DNA from: Kitasatospora sp. GAS204B
GTDB lineage: Bacteria; Actinomycetota; Actinomycetes; Streptomycetales; Streptomycetaceae
Reading direction: 5' to 3'
DNA length: 64,000 nt
Assembly (NCBI RefSeq): GCF_029892155.1
Contig: NZ_JARZAG010000010.1
Coordinates: 186,001 to 250,000, forward strand
Shown: in pieces, positions 53,931 to 64,000 of the stretch
Position numbering within the stretch: position 1 is the stretch's first letter
Layout: each line of letters begins with the position of its first letter
Position numbers and translations under genes: made by a program
The notes under the pieces: generated by a model
What the model was told of the DNA's origin: nothing
Database searches by the model: none
The model's input: only the letters and a program-made list of their open reading frames with translations

Positions 53931-54479
53931 TTATCGGCCGCGCAACCGCCGGACCAGGATGCTGGCGTCACCCCGCTGCTCCAGATCGGCCAGGACGACC
54001 GCGATGGCCTCCCGCACCACCCGGCCGCGGTCCACCGCGAGGCCGTGCTCGCCACGCAGGACCAGGCGCGCGTGCTCCAGGTCCATCAGCTCCTCGGCGG
54101 AGACGTACACGGTGATCTTCTCGTCGTGCCGTTCGCGCCCGCTGGGACGCCGGGGTGCGCGCCCGCGCGGGCGGCGCCGCCCTGCGCTGTCCGCGCCCTG
54201 CTCCTCGCCCTGGCCCGGCGCGGCGGGCGGCCCGGTACGGGCCGGCACCACGGTGCCGGTCGGCGCGGCACCCTGCGGGGCCCGCTCGACCCGCGGCCGG
54301 GCGACGGCCGGGCCGGCCCCGCCGGGACCACCCGAGGGAGCGTCAGCCGAGGCCGCGTCAGGCTGCTGCGCACCGCCGCCACCCTCCGCCGGTTCGACGG
54401 CGGAGCGGCTGGCCAGGGAGGGCGACAGCGCCATCCCCCCGGTGGTGCGGAACAGCTCGTCGGCCCCCGGGAGGCTCAC
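53931..54479 (-). CDS. Probable ribbon-helix-helix DNA-binding protein paired with ParA-like ATPase
   Basis: A 182-residue protein. The first ~110 residues are Pro/Ala/Gly-rich and disordered. The C-terminal ~65 (HDEKITVYVSAEELMDLEHARLVL...GRVVREAIAVVLADLE) have the short strand plus two-helix pattern of ribbon-helix-helix proteins. GTG 54479 overlaps the ParA stop by 4 nt (GTGA), so the pair is coupled; a ParB-like centromere-binding role would fit but is inferred. An in-frame ATG five codons upstream would extend the overlap. Confidence 0.7.
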   Translation of the reverse strand: MSLPGADELFRTTGGMALSPSLASRSAVEPAEGGGGAQQPDAASADAPSGGPGGAGPAVARPRVERAPQGAAPTGTVVPARTGPPAAPGQGEEQGADSAGRRRPRGRAPRRPSGRERHDEKITVYVSAEELMDLEHARLVLRGEHGLAVDRGRVVREAIAVVLADLEQRGDASILVRRLRGR

Positions 54480-55645
54480 TCGACGGGGCGGCACCGGTCG
54501 AGCACCTCCCTGGCCAGCTGGCGGTAGGCGGCGGCGCCGACCGAGTTGGTCGCGTACGTGGTGATCGGCTCGCCGGCCACGGTGGTCTCGGGGAATCTGA
54601 CGGTGCGTCCGATCACGGTGTGGAAGACGTGGTCACCGAAGGCCTCGACCACCCGGGCCAGCACCTCGCGGCTGTGCACGGTGCGCGAGTCGTACATGGT
54701 GGCCAGGATGCCGTCCAGGCGCAGCTCGGGGTTGAGCCGCTCGCAGACCTTCTCGATCGTCTCGGTGAGCAGCGCCACACCGCGCAGCGCGAAGAACTCG
54801 CACTCCAGCGGCACGATGACGCTGTGCGCTGCGGTGAGCGCGTTGACCGTCAGCAGGCCGAGCGAGGGCTGGCAGTCGATGATCACGTAGTCGTAGTCCG
54901 GCAGCAGCGGGCGCAGCGCACGGGCCAGCGCCGACTCCCGGGCCACCTCGCTGACCAGCTGCACCTCGGCGGCCGACAGGTCGATGTTGGAGGGCAGCAG
55001 GTCCATGCCGGGGATGGCGGTCTTCAGCAGCACCTCGTCCGCCGTCAGGCCCCGCTCCATGAGCAGGTTGTAGACCGTGACGTCGAGCTCCATCGGGTTG
55101 ACCCCCAGGCCCACCGAGAGCGCGCCCTGCGGGTCGAAGTCGACCAGCAGCACCCGGCGGCCGTACTCGGCCAGTGCGGCGCCCAGGTTGATGGTCGAGG
55201 TGGTCTTGCCGACGCCGCCCTTCTGGTTGCACATCGCGATGATCTGCGCGGGGCCGTGCTTGGCCAGCGGCGCGGGGATCGGGAAGTACGGCAGCGGACG
55301 GCCGGTGGGGCCGATCCGCTCGCGGCGCTGGCGGGCCGCGTCGGGGGCCAGCGTGGCGGCGTACTCCGGGTCCGGCTCGTACTCGGCGTCCGGGTCGTCG
55401 TAGGAACCGTAGGCGAACTCGGCATAGCCGAGGCCCTGTCCGGGCAGATCGGCCTCGTAGATCGCGGTCTGGGTGGCTGCCTGGCTCGCGGCCTGCCGGG
55501 CCTCGAAGGTGCGCACGGCGACCGTGCCGATCTCACTGGCTCCGACAGTGGAATGTGCGGCCCCGGTGTCGTCGGTCGGCTGTCCGGAGACACGCTCCGC
55601 CAGTCCTGGCTGACCACCCCCGGGAGCAAATGTCGACTCATTCAC
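54476..55645 (-). CDS. ParA-family ATPase
   Basis: A 389-residue deviant-Walker ATPase. An N-terminal ~115-residue extension rich in Gly, Ala, Asp and Tyr precedes the ATPase (MCNQKGGVGKTTSTINLG, DFDPQGALS, DYVIIDCQPSLGLLTVNAL). It is not the oriC-linked ParA: no canonical parB or oriC genes lie nearby, and it precedes scpA-scpB. GTG 55645 is chosen (VNESTFAPGGG) with AGGAGGTAAG upstream. Likely function is chromosome or cargo positioning together with the RHH protein. Confidence 0.9.
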   Translation of the reverse strand: MNESTFAPGGGQPGLAERVSGQPTDDTGAAHSTVGASEIGTVAVRTFEARQAASQAATQTAIYEADLPGQGLGYAEFAYGSYDDPDAEYEPDPEYAATLAPDAARQRRERIGPTGRPLPYFPIPAPLAKHGPAQIIAMCNQKGGVGKTTSTINLGAALAEYGRRVLLVDFDPQGALSVGLGVNPMELDVTVYNLLMERGLTADEVLLKTAIPGMDLLPSNIDLSAAEVQLVSEVARESALARALRPLLPDYDYVIIDCQPSLGLLTVNALTAAHSVIVPLECEFFALRGVALLTETIEKVCERLNPELRLDGILATMYDSRTVHSREVLARVVEAFGDHVFHTVIGRTVRFPETTVAGEPITTYATNSVGAAAYRQLAREVLDRCRPVE

Positions 55646-55930
55646 AAGTCGTCTTACCTCCTTGGGCATCCAGGGCATTATGTCGATTCGTCAGCCTGAC
55701 ACCATGCCGACGGTTTGCGACTCTAGGCCGTTTCGGGCGTTCGCAGCAACACAATCCACGGTAGTGGGCCCGATGTGTCGGCTACCCGACCGGGTTCTGT
55801 CAAGGGGCGGGTGACCCGACCCTCAGCGCGTTGACGGCGCATCGAGGCACGTCGAAGCCCCCGGTCGGCTACCGCCGGCCAGGGGCCATCGACACTGGTC
55901 GCGCGCCTGTCGCGCGCTTCTGGCGGAGCG

Positions 55931-57049
55931 TCAGGCGAGCACGCTGTCCAGGGAGATGGAGGGCAGACCGAACGCCTCGGCGACGGCGCCGTAGGTGATC
56001 TGACCCTCGTGCACATTCAGGCCCTTGGCCAGCGCGGCGTCACGCTTCAGCGCCTCCTTCCAACCACGGTTGGCCAGCTCGACGACGTACGGCAGCGTCG
56101 CGTTGGTCAGCGCGTAGGTGGAGGTGTTCGGGACGGCGCCCGGCATGTTGGCCACGCAGTAGAAGACCGAGTTGTGGACCGGGAAGGTCGGCTCGGCGTG
56201 CGTGGTGGGACGCGAGTCCTCGAAGCAACCGCCCTGGTCGATGGCGATGTCGACCAGCACGGAACCCGGCTTCATCCGGGAGACCAGCTCGTTGGTGATC
56301 AGCTTGGGGGCCTTGGCACCCGGGATCAGCACGGCGCCGATCACCAGGTCGGCCTCCAGCACGGCCTTCTCCAGCTCGAAGCTGTTGGACATGATGGCCT
56401 TGATCTTGGTGCCGAAGATCCGGTCGGCCTCGCGCAGCTTGTTGATGTCGCGGTCCAGCAGGGTTACCTCGTAGCCCATGCCGATCGCGATGGTGGCCGC
56501 GTGCCAGCCGGAGACGCCACCGCCGACGACGACGGCCTTGGCCGGGTGGGTGCCGGGCACGCCACCGGGCAGCACGCCGCGGCCGCCGGCCGGGCGCATC
56601 AGGTGGTAGGAGCCGACCTGCGGGGCCAGCCGGCCCGCGACCTCGGACATCGGGGCGAGCAGCGGCAGCGCGCCGTTGGCCAGCTGCACGGTCTCGTAGG
56701 CGATCGCGGTGGTGCCGGAGGCGACCAGCGCGTCGGTGCCGGCCTTGTCGGCCGCCAGGTGCAGGTAGGTGAAGAGGGTCTGGCCCTTGCGCAGCCGGTG
56801 GTACTCGGAGGCGATCGGCTCCTTGACCTTCAGCAGCAGGTCGGCGGTGGCCCACACCTCGTCGGCGGTGGGGAGGATGGTGGCGCCGGCGGCCACGTAC
56901 TCCTCGTTCGGGATGGAGGAGCCGACACCGGCGCCGTCCTCGATGAAGACCTCGTGTCCGTTGCGGACCAGCTCATGCACGCCGGCGGGCGTGATGGCCA
57001 CGCGGTACTCGTGGTTCTTGACCTCGCGGGGGATGCCGACCTTGGTCAC
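55931..57049 (-). CDS. ald: Alanine dehydrogenase
   Basis: A 372-residue NAD-dependent enzyme interconverting L-alanine and pyruvate plus ammonia. Family motifs are KVGIPREVKNHEYRVAITPAGV at the start, the substrate-binding KVKEPIASEY region, and the NAD fold GGGVSGWHAATIAIGMGYEVTLLD. The length matches the usual 371-372. GTG 57049 follows GAGGGACG; the frame runs 63 nt further 5' without family sequence. The gap at 55646-55930 before the ParA-like gene holds no gene I can support. Confidence 0.96.
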   Translation of the reverse strand: MTKVGIPREVKNHEYRVAITPAGVHELVRNGHEVFIEDGAGVGSSIPNEEYVAAGATILPTADEVWATADLLLKVKEPIASEYHRLRKGQTLFTYLHLAADKAGTDALVASGTTAIAYETVQLANGALPLLAPMSEVAGRLAPQVGSYHLMRPAGGRGVLPGGVPGTHPAKAVVVGGGVSGWHAATIAIGMGYEVTLLDRDINKLREADRIFGTKIKAIMSNSFELEKAVLEADLVIGAVLIPGAKAPKLITNELVSRMKPGSVLVDIAIDQGGCFEDSRPTTHAEPTFPVHNSVFYCVANMPGAVPNTSTYALTNATLPYVVELANRGWKEALKRDAALAKGLNVHEGQITYGAVAEAFGLPSISLDSVLA

Positions 57050-57381
57050 GGTTAAACACGTCCCTCTTGCCATGGGAGTCCCAACCGGGGGAAGACCGGC
57101 GGGTGCCCGCACAGACAGGCCTCCGGCAGAGCCGGGGCACGCTGCACTGCGCGACTAAGTCGAGTGTAATGAAGCCCAGCGAATCCGCCAGCCTTCCAAA
57201 GTGACTAAATAAGCGAGAGACATTGGCAGATTCGTAGGCTTGCCTTGGATCCTTCCTGGCAAACCCCCGTGTTCCGGACAAACTTCCCATCCCAGCCAAG
57301 GGCTACCGCAAGACCACCGGTCGGACATCCGGCGTTCACCACCGCGGGCCCACCCGGCACCGCTCACCCGCCCGCCGGACC

Positions 57382-57511
57382 CTCGCTCACCCGTTCCCCA
57401 CCCTCGCTCACCCGTTCACCCCTCACCGTCGCTCACCCATTCACCCCCTCGCTCACCCGTTCACCCCTCACCGTCGCTCACCCATTCACCCCCACCCTCG
57501 CTCACCCGTTC
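57382..57511. repeat. Tandem repeat derived from the 3' end of the NB-ARC/TPR gene
   Basis: TCGCTCACCC recurs six times (first copies near 57383 and 57402, last near 57498), followed alternately by GTTC and ATTC, with 19-27 base spacing. On the minus strand the first copy is the end of the gene itself (GCG AAC GGG TGA GCGAGG), so the stop-codon context has been amplified downstream. The rest of the 57050-57501 gap contains the ald upstream region and no gene. Confidence 0.75.
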
Positions 57512-59280
57512 GCGACGAGTCGCTCCAACGCCGTCGCCACCGCCGCCGCGCCCCGCTCGTCGCCGAGCCGGCGCAGCAGCGCGAGCGCCGCCCGGTACTC
57601 GCGCTCCGCCTCCGCGAAGCGCCGCTGGGCGGCATGCGCCTCGCCGATCCGGGCCAGCAGCCGGGCCTGGGCCGTGGGCTCGTCCAGGCCCCGGCGCAGC
57701 GCCAGCGCGCGGCCGTAGCTGTCGGCGGCGCGCACCGCGTCCCCGAGCGCCCGGTGGCACTGCGCCACGCCCTCCAGCGCCCGGGCGGCGACCGCCTCGT
57801 CCAGCGGATCGCGGCTGTGCACGTGCGCGGCCCGGTAGTGCTCGGCCGCGGCCCGCCACTGGCCGGCCCCGGCCCGCAGTTCGGCCAGGTTGAGCAGCGC
57901 GGCGGCGGCCCGCCGGGGCGTGCCCTGCCGCTCGGCGCAGGTCAGCACCAGCCGGTGCAGCCGGTACGCGTCGGCGGGCGCCAGCGGGCCGGCCGCCGGC
58001 AGCGTCCGCAACAGCGCGCCGACCAGCCGGACGGCCGAACCGTCCAGGTCCCCCTGGGCGACCGCCTGCTCGCCCGCGGCGAGCAGCAGCTCGCGCTCGC
58101 CGAGCAGCCAGCCACGGGCGTGCGCGGCGGTGCGCAGCCGCAGCGGCCCGGGCAGCGGGTCGGGCGCCGAGCGGGTGGGTTCGAGCAGCGCGCGGGCCGA
58201 GTCGACCAGCCGGACCAGCCGCTCCAGCAGCCGGGCCCGGGCCAGTTGGACCTCGGCGGGCCGGTCCAGCCGCTCGCGCAGCGCGACCAGCTCGCCGAAG
58301 AAGCGGCCCGGCACCTGGTAGCGCGGCGTGCCGTCGGCGCTCGCCCCGTGCTCCTCCAGCAGTTCCCCCTCGGCCAGCGCACGCAGCCCGGCGGCGGCCT
58401 CGGGCGCCGGGCAGCCCGCCAGCGCCGAGGCGGTGCGCGGGTCGGCCCAGCCGCCCGGGGCCAGCGTGAGCGTCCGCAGCAGCCGCGCCTGGGCCACCGG
58501 CAGCGCCCGGTAACGCAGCGCGAAGGCGGCCGACAGCACCTCGCCGCCGGCCTCGCGCAGCGCGTCGGCCGCGGCCGGGACGGCGGCCTTGGGATGGGCA
58601 CGCAGCCAGTGCGCCATCAGCCGCAGCGGAGCCGGCCGCCCCGCGCAGGCCTCGGCGAGCGCGGCCGCGCCGACCGGGTCGCAGCTGATCCGGGTGCCGC
58701 CGACCAGAGCGGTGAGCAGTTCGACGGCGGCGGCCTCGTCCAGTCCGCGCAGGATCACCGGGTCGACCCGGAACCGGTCGGCCAGCGCGGTGAGCGGCCC
58801 GGTGGTGGCGGCCAGCACCAGGCAGCGCGGCTCGTCCGGCAGCAGCGGCCGCAACTGGGCGGCGTCCGCGACGTCGTCGAGCAGCAGCAGGGTGGCCCGC
58901 CCGGCCAGCGCCTCGCGCAGCCGCGCGCAGGCCGGGTCCGCCTCCTCGTCCGCCATCGGGGGCAGCGTGTCGCAGGGCACCCCGAGGGCCGCCAGCAGCC
59001 GCCGGGCGACGGCACCGGGCGGCTGCGCCGTCCCGTCCGGGGCGCTCAGCCGCTCGGTGAGCACCTGGTACTCACCGGCCAGCGAACGGGCGAACCGCCG
59101 CGCCAGCACGGTGCGGCCGGAGCCGGGGCGGCCGGTGACCACCAGCACCCGGCAGCCGTCACCGGGCGGCCGCCGGACCTCGGCGCGCAGCGCGGCCAGC
59201 TCGGCGGCCCGCCCGGCGAAGTGCTCCGGGCCGGGTGGCAGGCCCGCCACCGGCCCGTCGGGGGCCGGGCGTGCGTCCAT
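57502..59280 (-). CDS. NB-ARC/TPR protein
   Basis: A 592-residue STAND-type protein without a DNA-binding domain. A Gly/Pro leader (HFAGRAAELAALRAEV) is followed by the ATPase P-loop VTGRPGSGRTVLARRFA and Walker B TLLLLDDVAD, and by leucine-rich winged-helix-like sequence. A C-terminal TPR array spans the last ~150 residues (EHYRAAHVHSRDPLDEAVAARALEGVAQCHRALGDAVRAADSYGRAL and similar). It resembles the sensor half of AfsR-type regulators; partner and signal are unknown. ATG 59280 with GAGGAA upstream. Confidence 0.82.
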   Translation of the reverse strand: MDARPAPDGPVAGLPPGPEHFAGRAAELAALRAEVRRPPGDGCRVLVVTGRPGSGRTVLARRFARSLAGEYQVLTERLSAPDGTAQPPGAVARRLLAALGVPCDTLPPMADEEADPACARLREALAGRATLLLLDDVADAAQLRPLLPDEPRCLVLAATTGPLTALADRFRVDPVILRGLDEAAAVELLTALVGGTRISCDPVGAAALAEACAGRPAPLRLMAHWLRAHPKAAVPAAADALREAGGEVLSAAFALRYRALPVAQARLLRTLTLAPGGWADPRTASALAGCPAPEAAAGLRALAEGELLEEHGASADGTPRYQVPGRFFGELVALRERLDRPAEVQLARARLLERLVRLVDSARALLEPTRSAPDPLPGPLRLRTAAHARGWLLGERELLLAAGEQAVAQGDLDGSAVRLVGALLRTLPAAGPLAPADAYRLHRLVLTCAERQGTPRRAAAALLNLAELRAGAGQWRAAAEHYRAAHVHSRDPLDEAVAARALEGVAQCHRALGDAVRAADSYGRALALRRGLDEPTAQARLLARIGEAHAAQRRFAEAEREYRAALALLRRLGDERGAAAVATALERLVANG

Positions 59281-59476
59281 CGTCGCCGTCTTCCTCGCCA
59301 CCTGCGCCACTCCCGACCCGGTCGCCCAGCTTCCCGTCAGCGAAGCGTAGTTCGCCAAGGGCGCCCGGCCGAGGGGACATCGGTATGACCAAGTGGCAAA
59401 TCACCCTGATGGTCGCCCACTCTGTTCAGTCGCCGGCTCGAGCTGGGCGATTGGGGCGGCCCTGCGCGTTCGTCGG

Positions 59477-60124
59477 CTACGCCGTGAACGGACGGGCCGG
59501 CCAGGGCGCGTCGGCCGGGCGCAGCGCCGCGAGACCGGGACCGGTCAGGGCGGCGTGCAGCGCGAGGGTGCCGGTGATCAGCGTCGGGTTGTGCAGCTCG
59601 CCCGCCAGCACCAGCTCGACCAGCCGCGCCAGCGGCACCCGGGCGGTCTGGATCTCCAGCTCCTCGCCGTCCGCCGCGTACTTCTCGCCCTCGGCCTCGG
59701 CAAGGTCGGTGGCCAGGAAGAGCCGCAGCGCCTCGTCGGTGCCGCCGGGCGAGGTGTAGAAGTCGACCAGCACCCGCCAGCTCTCCGCCTTGCAGTACGC
59801 CTCCTCGTACAGCTCCCGCTGCGCGGCGTGCAGCGGGTTCTCGCCCGGCACGTCGAGCAGGCCGGCCGGCAGCTCCCACAGGCGCTGGCGCACCGGGTGC
59901 CGGTACTGGCGCACCAGCAGCACCCGCTGCCGCTCGTCCAGCGCGAGCACGCCCACCGAGCCCGGGTGGGTCTGGTAGTCGCGCCGCGCGTAGCCGCCGT
60001 CCGGCATCAGCACCTCGTCGGTGCGCACGCCGGTGACCCGCCCCTGGAAGGGCGTCACGCTGGAGCGGACCTCCCACTGCTCCGCCTCGTCGCGGATCTG
60101 CTCCGTCTGCTGCTGCTCGGCCAT
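59477..60124 (-). CDS. Nudix hydrolase, ADP-ribose pyrophosphatase type
   Basis: A 215-residue enzyme expected to cleave ADP-ribose to AMP and ribose 5-phosphate. The Nudix box region PAGLLDVPGENPLHAAQRELYEEA keeps the REL-x-EE core but has one extra residue between the Gly and Glu of the first half. The adjoining YQTHPGSVGVLAL strand and the downstream LATDLAEAEGE fit the ADPRase group. ATG 60124 follows GGGGAG. It lies ~100 bases downstream of pyrG, in the same orientation. Confidence 0.9.
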   Translation of the reverse strand: MAEQQQTEQIRDEAEQWEVRSSVTPFQGRVTGVRTDEVLMPDGGYARRDYQTHPGSVGVLALDERQRVLLVRQYRHPVRQRLWELPAGLLDVPGENPLHAAQRELYEEAYCKAESWRVLVDFYTSPGGTDEALRLFLATDLAEAEGEKYAADGEELEIQTARVPLARLVELVLAGELHNPTLITGTLALHAALTGPGLAALRPADAPWPARPFTA

Positions 60125-60228
60125 CAGCGATCTCCCCTTTTCGTCAGTACGACACAATCTAACGCCGAACGGCGGCCCCGCGATTTCCGCAGGGCCGCCG
60201 TCGGGCGAACTTCAGTGGCGCTCCGGCT

Positions 60229-62560
<2,332 letters not shown>

Positions 62561-64000
62561 GTGGCCGGCCGTATCGAGGACTACGCACTTATCGGGGACA
62601 TGCAGACCGCCGCCCTGGTCAGCAGAGATGGCGCGGTGGACTGGCTCTGCCTGCCCCGATTCGACTCCCCCGCCGTCTTCGCCGGCCTGTTGGGCACCGA
62701 TGAACACGGCTTCTGGCGGATCGGCCCCGCGGAGGCCGAGCCGGCCGCGCCGGCCGACCCGCACGGCCGGCAGGGCCAGCGGGCGCCGCTGTCCACCGCT
62801 CCGGCGCCGCGCGCCCCGTTCACCGATACGGGTGATCTGAAGGAGGTGCCGAGCAGCGCGGCCGCGCCCGCGGTGCCCGCCGATCGGCGCAGTTACCGGG
62901 GCGACTCGCTGATTCTGGAGCAGGAGTGGGACACCCCGCGCGGCAGCGTGCGGGTGATCGACTTCATGCCGCCGCGGCACCTGAGCGAGCAGGAGCCGGT
63001 GCCCCAGATGATCCGCATCGTGGAGGGCCTGACCGGCCAGGTGCGGATGCGCTCGGCGCTTCGGATGCGGTTCAGCTACGGCAAGATCGTCCCCTGGGTC
63101 CACCGGGTCGAGCAGGCCGGCGGCGGCCACCGCACGGTCGCCGTGGCCGGCCCCGACTCGGTCTGGCTGGACGGCGAGGCCGAGACCTACGGACGGGACC
63201 TGACCACCTACGCCGACTTCACCATCGAGGCCGGCGAGCGGGTGACCTTCGCGCTCACCTGGCAGCGCTCCCACCTGGCCCCGCCGGACATCCCCGACCC
63301 CGAGGGCTCGCTGGAGCTGACCGAGGAGTTCTGGGTGGACTGGGTCGCCCAGTGCACCTACCAGGGGCCCTACCGGGACGCCGTGGTCCGCTCGCTGATC
63401 ACCCTCAAGGCGCTCACCTACGCCCCCACCGGCGGCATCGTCGCGGCCCCCACCACCTCGCTGCCCGAGGACATCGGCGGCGAGCGCAACTGGGACTACC
63501 GCTACACCTGGCTGCGGGACGCCGCGATCACCCTCTCCTCGCTGCTGCGCACCGGCTACCGCGAGGAGGCCAGGGCCTGGCGCGAGTGGCTGCTGCGGGC
63601 GGTGGCCGGCGACCCGGAGAACCTGCAGATCATGTACACCATCACCGGACGGCGCGAGCTGAACGAGAGTCACCTGGACTGGCTGCCCGGCTACGAGGGT
63701 TCGGCACCGGTGCGGATCGGAAACGGCGCGGCCGGCCAGCTCCAGCTGGACGTCTACGGCGAGGTGGTCGAGGCGCTCTACCTGGCCCAGATGACCGGCC
63801 TGTCCCGCAACGACCACGCCCACCTGCTCCAGCTGCGCCTGATCAGCTACCTGGAGGAGCACTGGAAGGCCCCCGACGAGGGCATCTGGGAGGTGCGCGG
63901 GCCGCGCCGGCACTTCGTCCACTCCAAGGTGATGGCCTGGGTGGCGGTCGACCGCACCATCAAGCTGATCGAGCAGACCCCGGCCGAGGGCCCGCTGGAC
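62561..64000 (+). CDS. Glycoside hydrolase family 15 protein, 3' truncated by the window edge
   Basis: The N-terminal 480 residues are seen. GRIEDYALIGDMQTAALVSRDGAVDWLCLPRFDSP begins the trehalase/glucoamylase-like N-terminal beta domain. An Ala/Pro-rich insertion follows (~residues 55-110), then the (alpha/alpha)6 catalytic domain (RNWDYRYTWLRDAAITLSSLL, SHLDWLPGYEGSAPVRIGNGA). Probable substrate is an alpha-glucan or trehalose. GTG 62561 is used because GGAG sits 6 bases upstream; ATG 62555 abuts the RBS directly. The frame runs off the window. Confidence 0.9.
   Translation, partial: MAGRIEDYALIGDMQTAALVSRDGAVDWLCLPRFDSPAVFAGLLGTDEHGFWRIGPAEAEPAAPADPHGRQGQRAPLSTAPAPRAPFTDTGDLKEVPSSAAAPAVPADRRSYRGDSLILEQEWDTPRGSVRVIDFMPPRHLSEQEPVPQMIRIVEGLTGQVRMRSALRMRFSYGKIVPWVHRVEQAGGGHRTVAVAGPDSVWLDGEAETYGRDLTTYADFTIEAGERVTFALTWQRSHLAPPDIPDPEGSLELTEEFWVDWVAQCTYQGPYRDAVVRSLITLKALTYAPTGGIVAAPTTSLPEDIGGERNWDYRYTWLRDAAITLSSLLRTGYREEARAWREWLLRAVAGDPENLQIMYTITGRRELNESHLDWLPGYEGSAPVRIGNGAAGQLQLDVYGEVVEALYLAQMTGLSRNDHAHLLQLRLISYLEEHWKAPDEGIWEVRGPRRHFVHSKVMAWVAVDRTIKLIEQTPAEGPLD

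Noticed and set aside
57382-57511. CRISPR array
   Set aside because: The repeats are short, contiguous variants with no unique spacers of constant length, and no cas genes are present.

Overview
The window is very GC-rich DNA with typical streptomycete signals: frequent GTG and TTG starts, many 4-nt start/stop overlaps, and long perfect hairpins between convergent genes. The right half carries der, cmk, tyrA, rluB, scpB, scpA, a parA-like gene, ald, a Nudix gene, pyrG and a GH15 gene. From memory this resembles the der-to-pyrG region of Streptomyces coelicolor, so the source is most likely a Streptomyces or Kitasatospora chromosome (inference).

Positions 1-31,000 are an NRPS/type I PKS hybrid cluster cut at its left edge. 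On the plus strand a truncated NRPS (C-C-A-PCP, serine-like pocket) overlaps a PKS-NRPS protein (KS-AT-ACP-C). On the minus strand lie an AfsR/SARP-type regulator and an MFS exporter. A plus-strand pair follows: a formyltransferase with an extra C-terminal domain, and an ATP-grasp ligase. Next, on the minus strand, are a dienoyl-CoA-reductase-like SDR, a PKS (KS-AT-KR-DH-ACP) and an NRPS (A-PCP-C-A-PCP) that starts with an A domain. A type II thioesterase, a free-standing A-PCP protein and an alpha/beta hydrolase close the cluster. The terminal C domain of the plus-strand PKS probably pairs in trans with the A-first NRPS. The A-PCP protein and the formyltransferase could form a split formylating loading module. 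No type I thioesterase or reductase release domain is in view.

Positions 31,030-32,190 are a decayed junction with an HD-hydrolase fragment and a possible tyrosine-integrase fragment, ending at tRNA-Pro(GGG). This is a plausible old integration scar and cluster boundary.

From 32,400 on the genes are chromosomal core. They include an MFS exporter, a DUF1684 protein, TesB thioesterase, an AlkB-like dioxygenase, ribokinase and two secreted Rpf-type muralytic enzymes. Two conserved proteins of unknown function follow, then der, cmk and tyrA. After these come a tandem pair of MuiA/DUF4139-like proteins, a DUF952 protein and a TrmB-type regulator. The rest is rluB-scpB-scpA, an RHH-parA pair, ald, an NB-ARC/TPR protein, a Nudix hydrolase, pyrG and a truncated GH15 enzyme. 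A family of small CTAG-flanked inverted-repeat elements lies next to two TAG stop codons, at about 48.8 and 50.7 kb.
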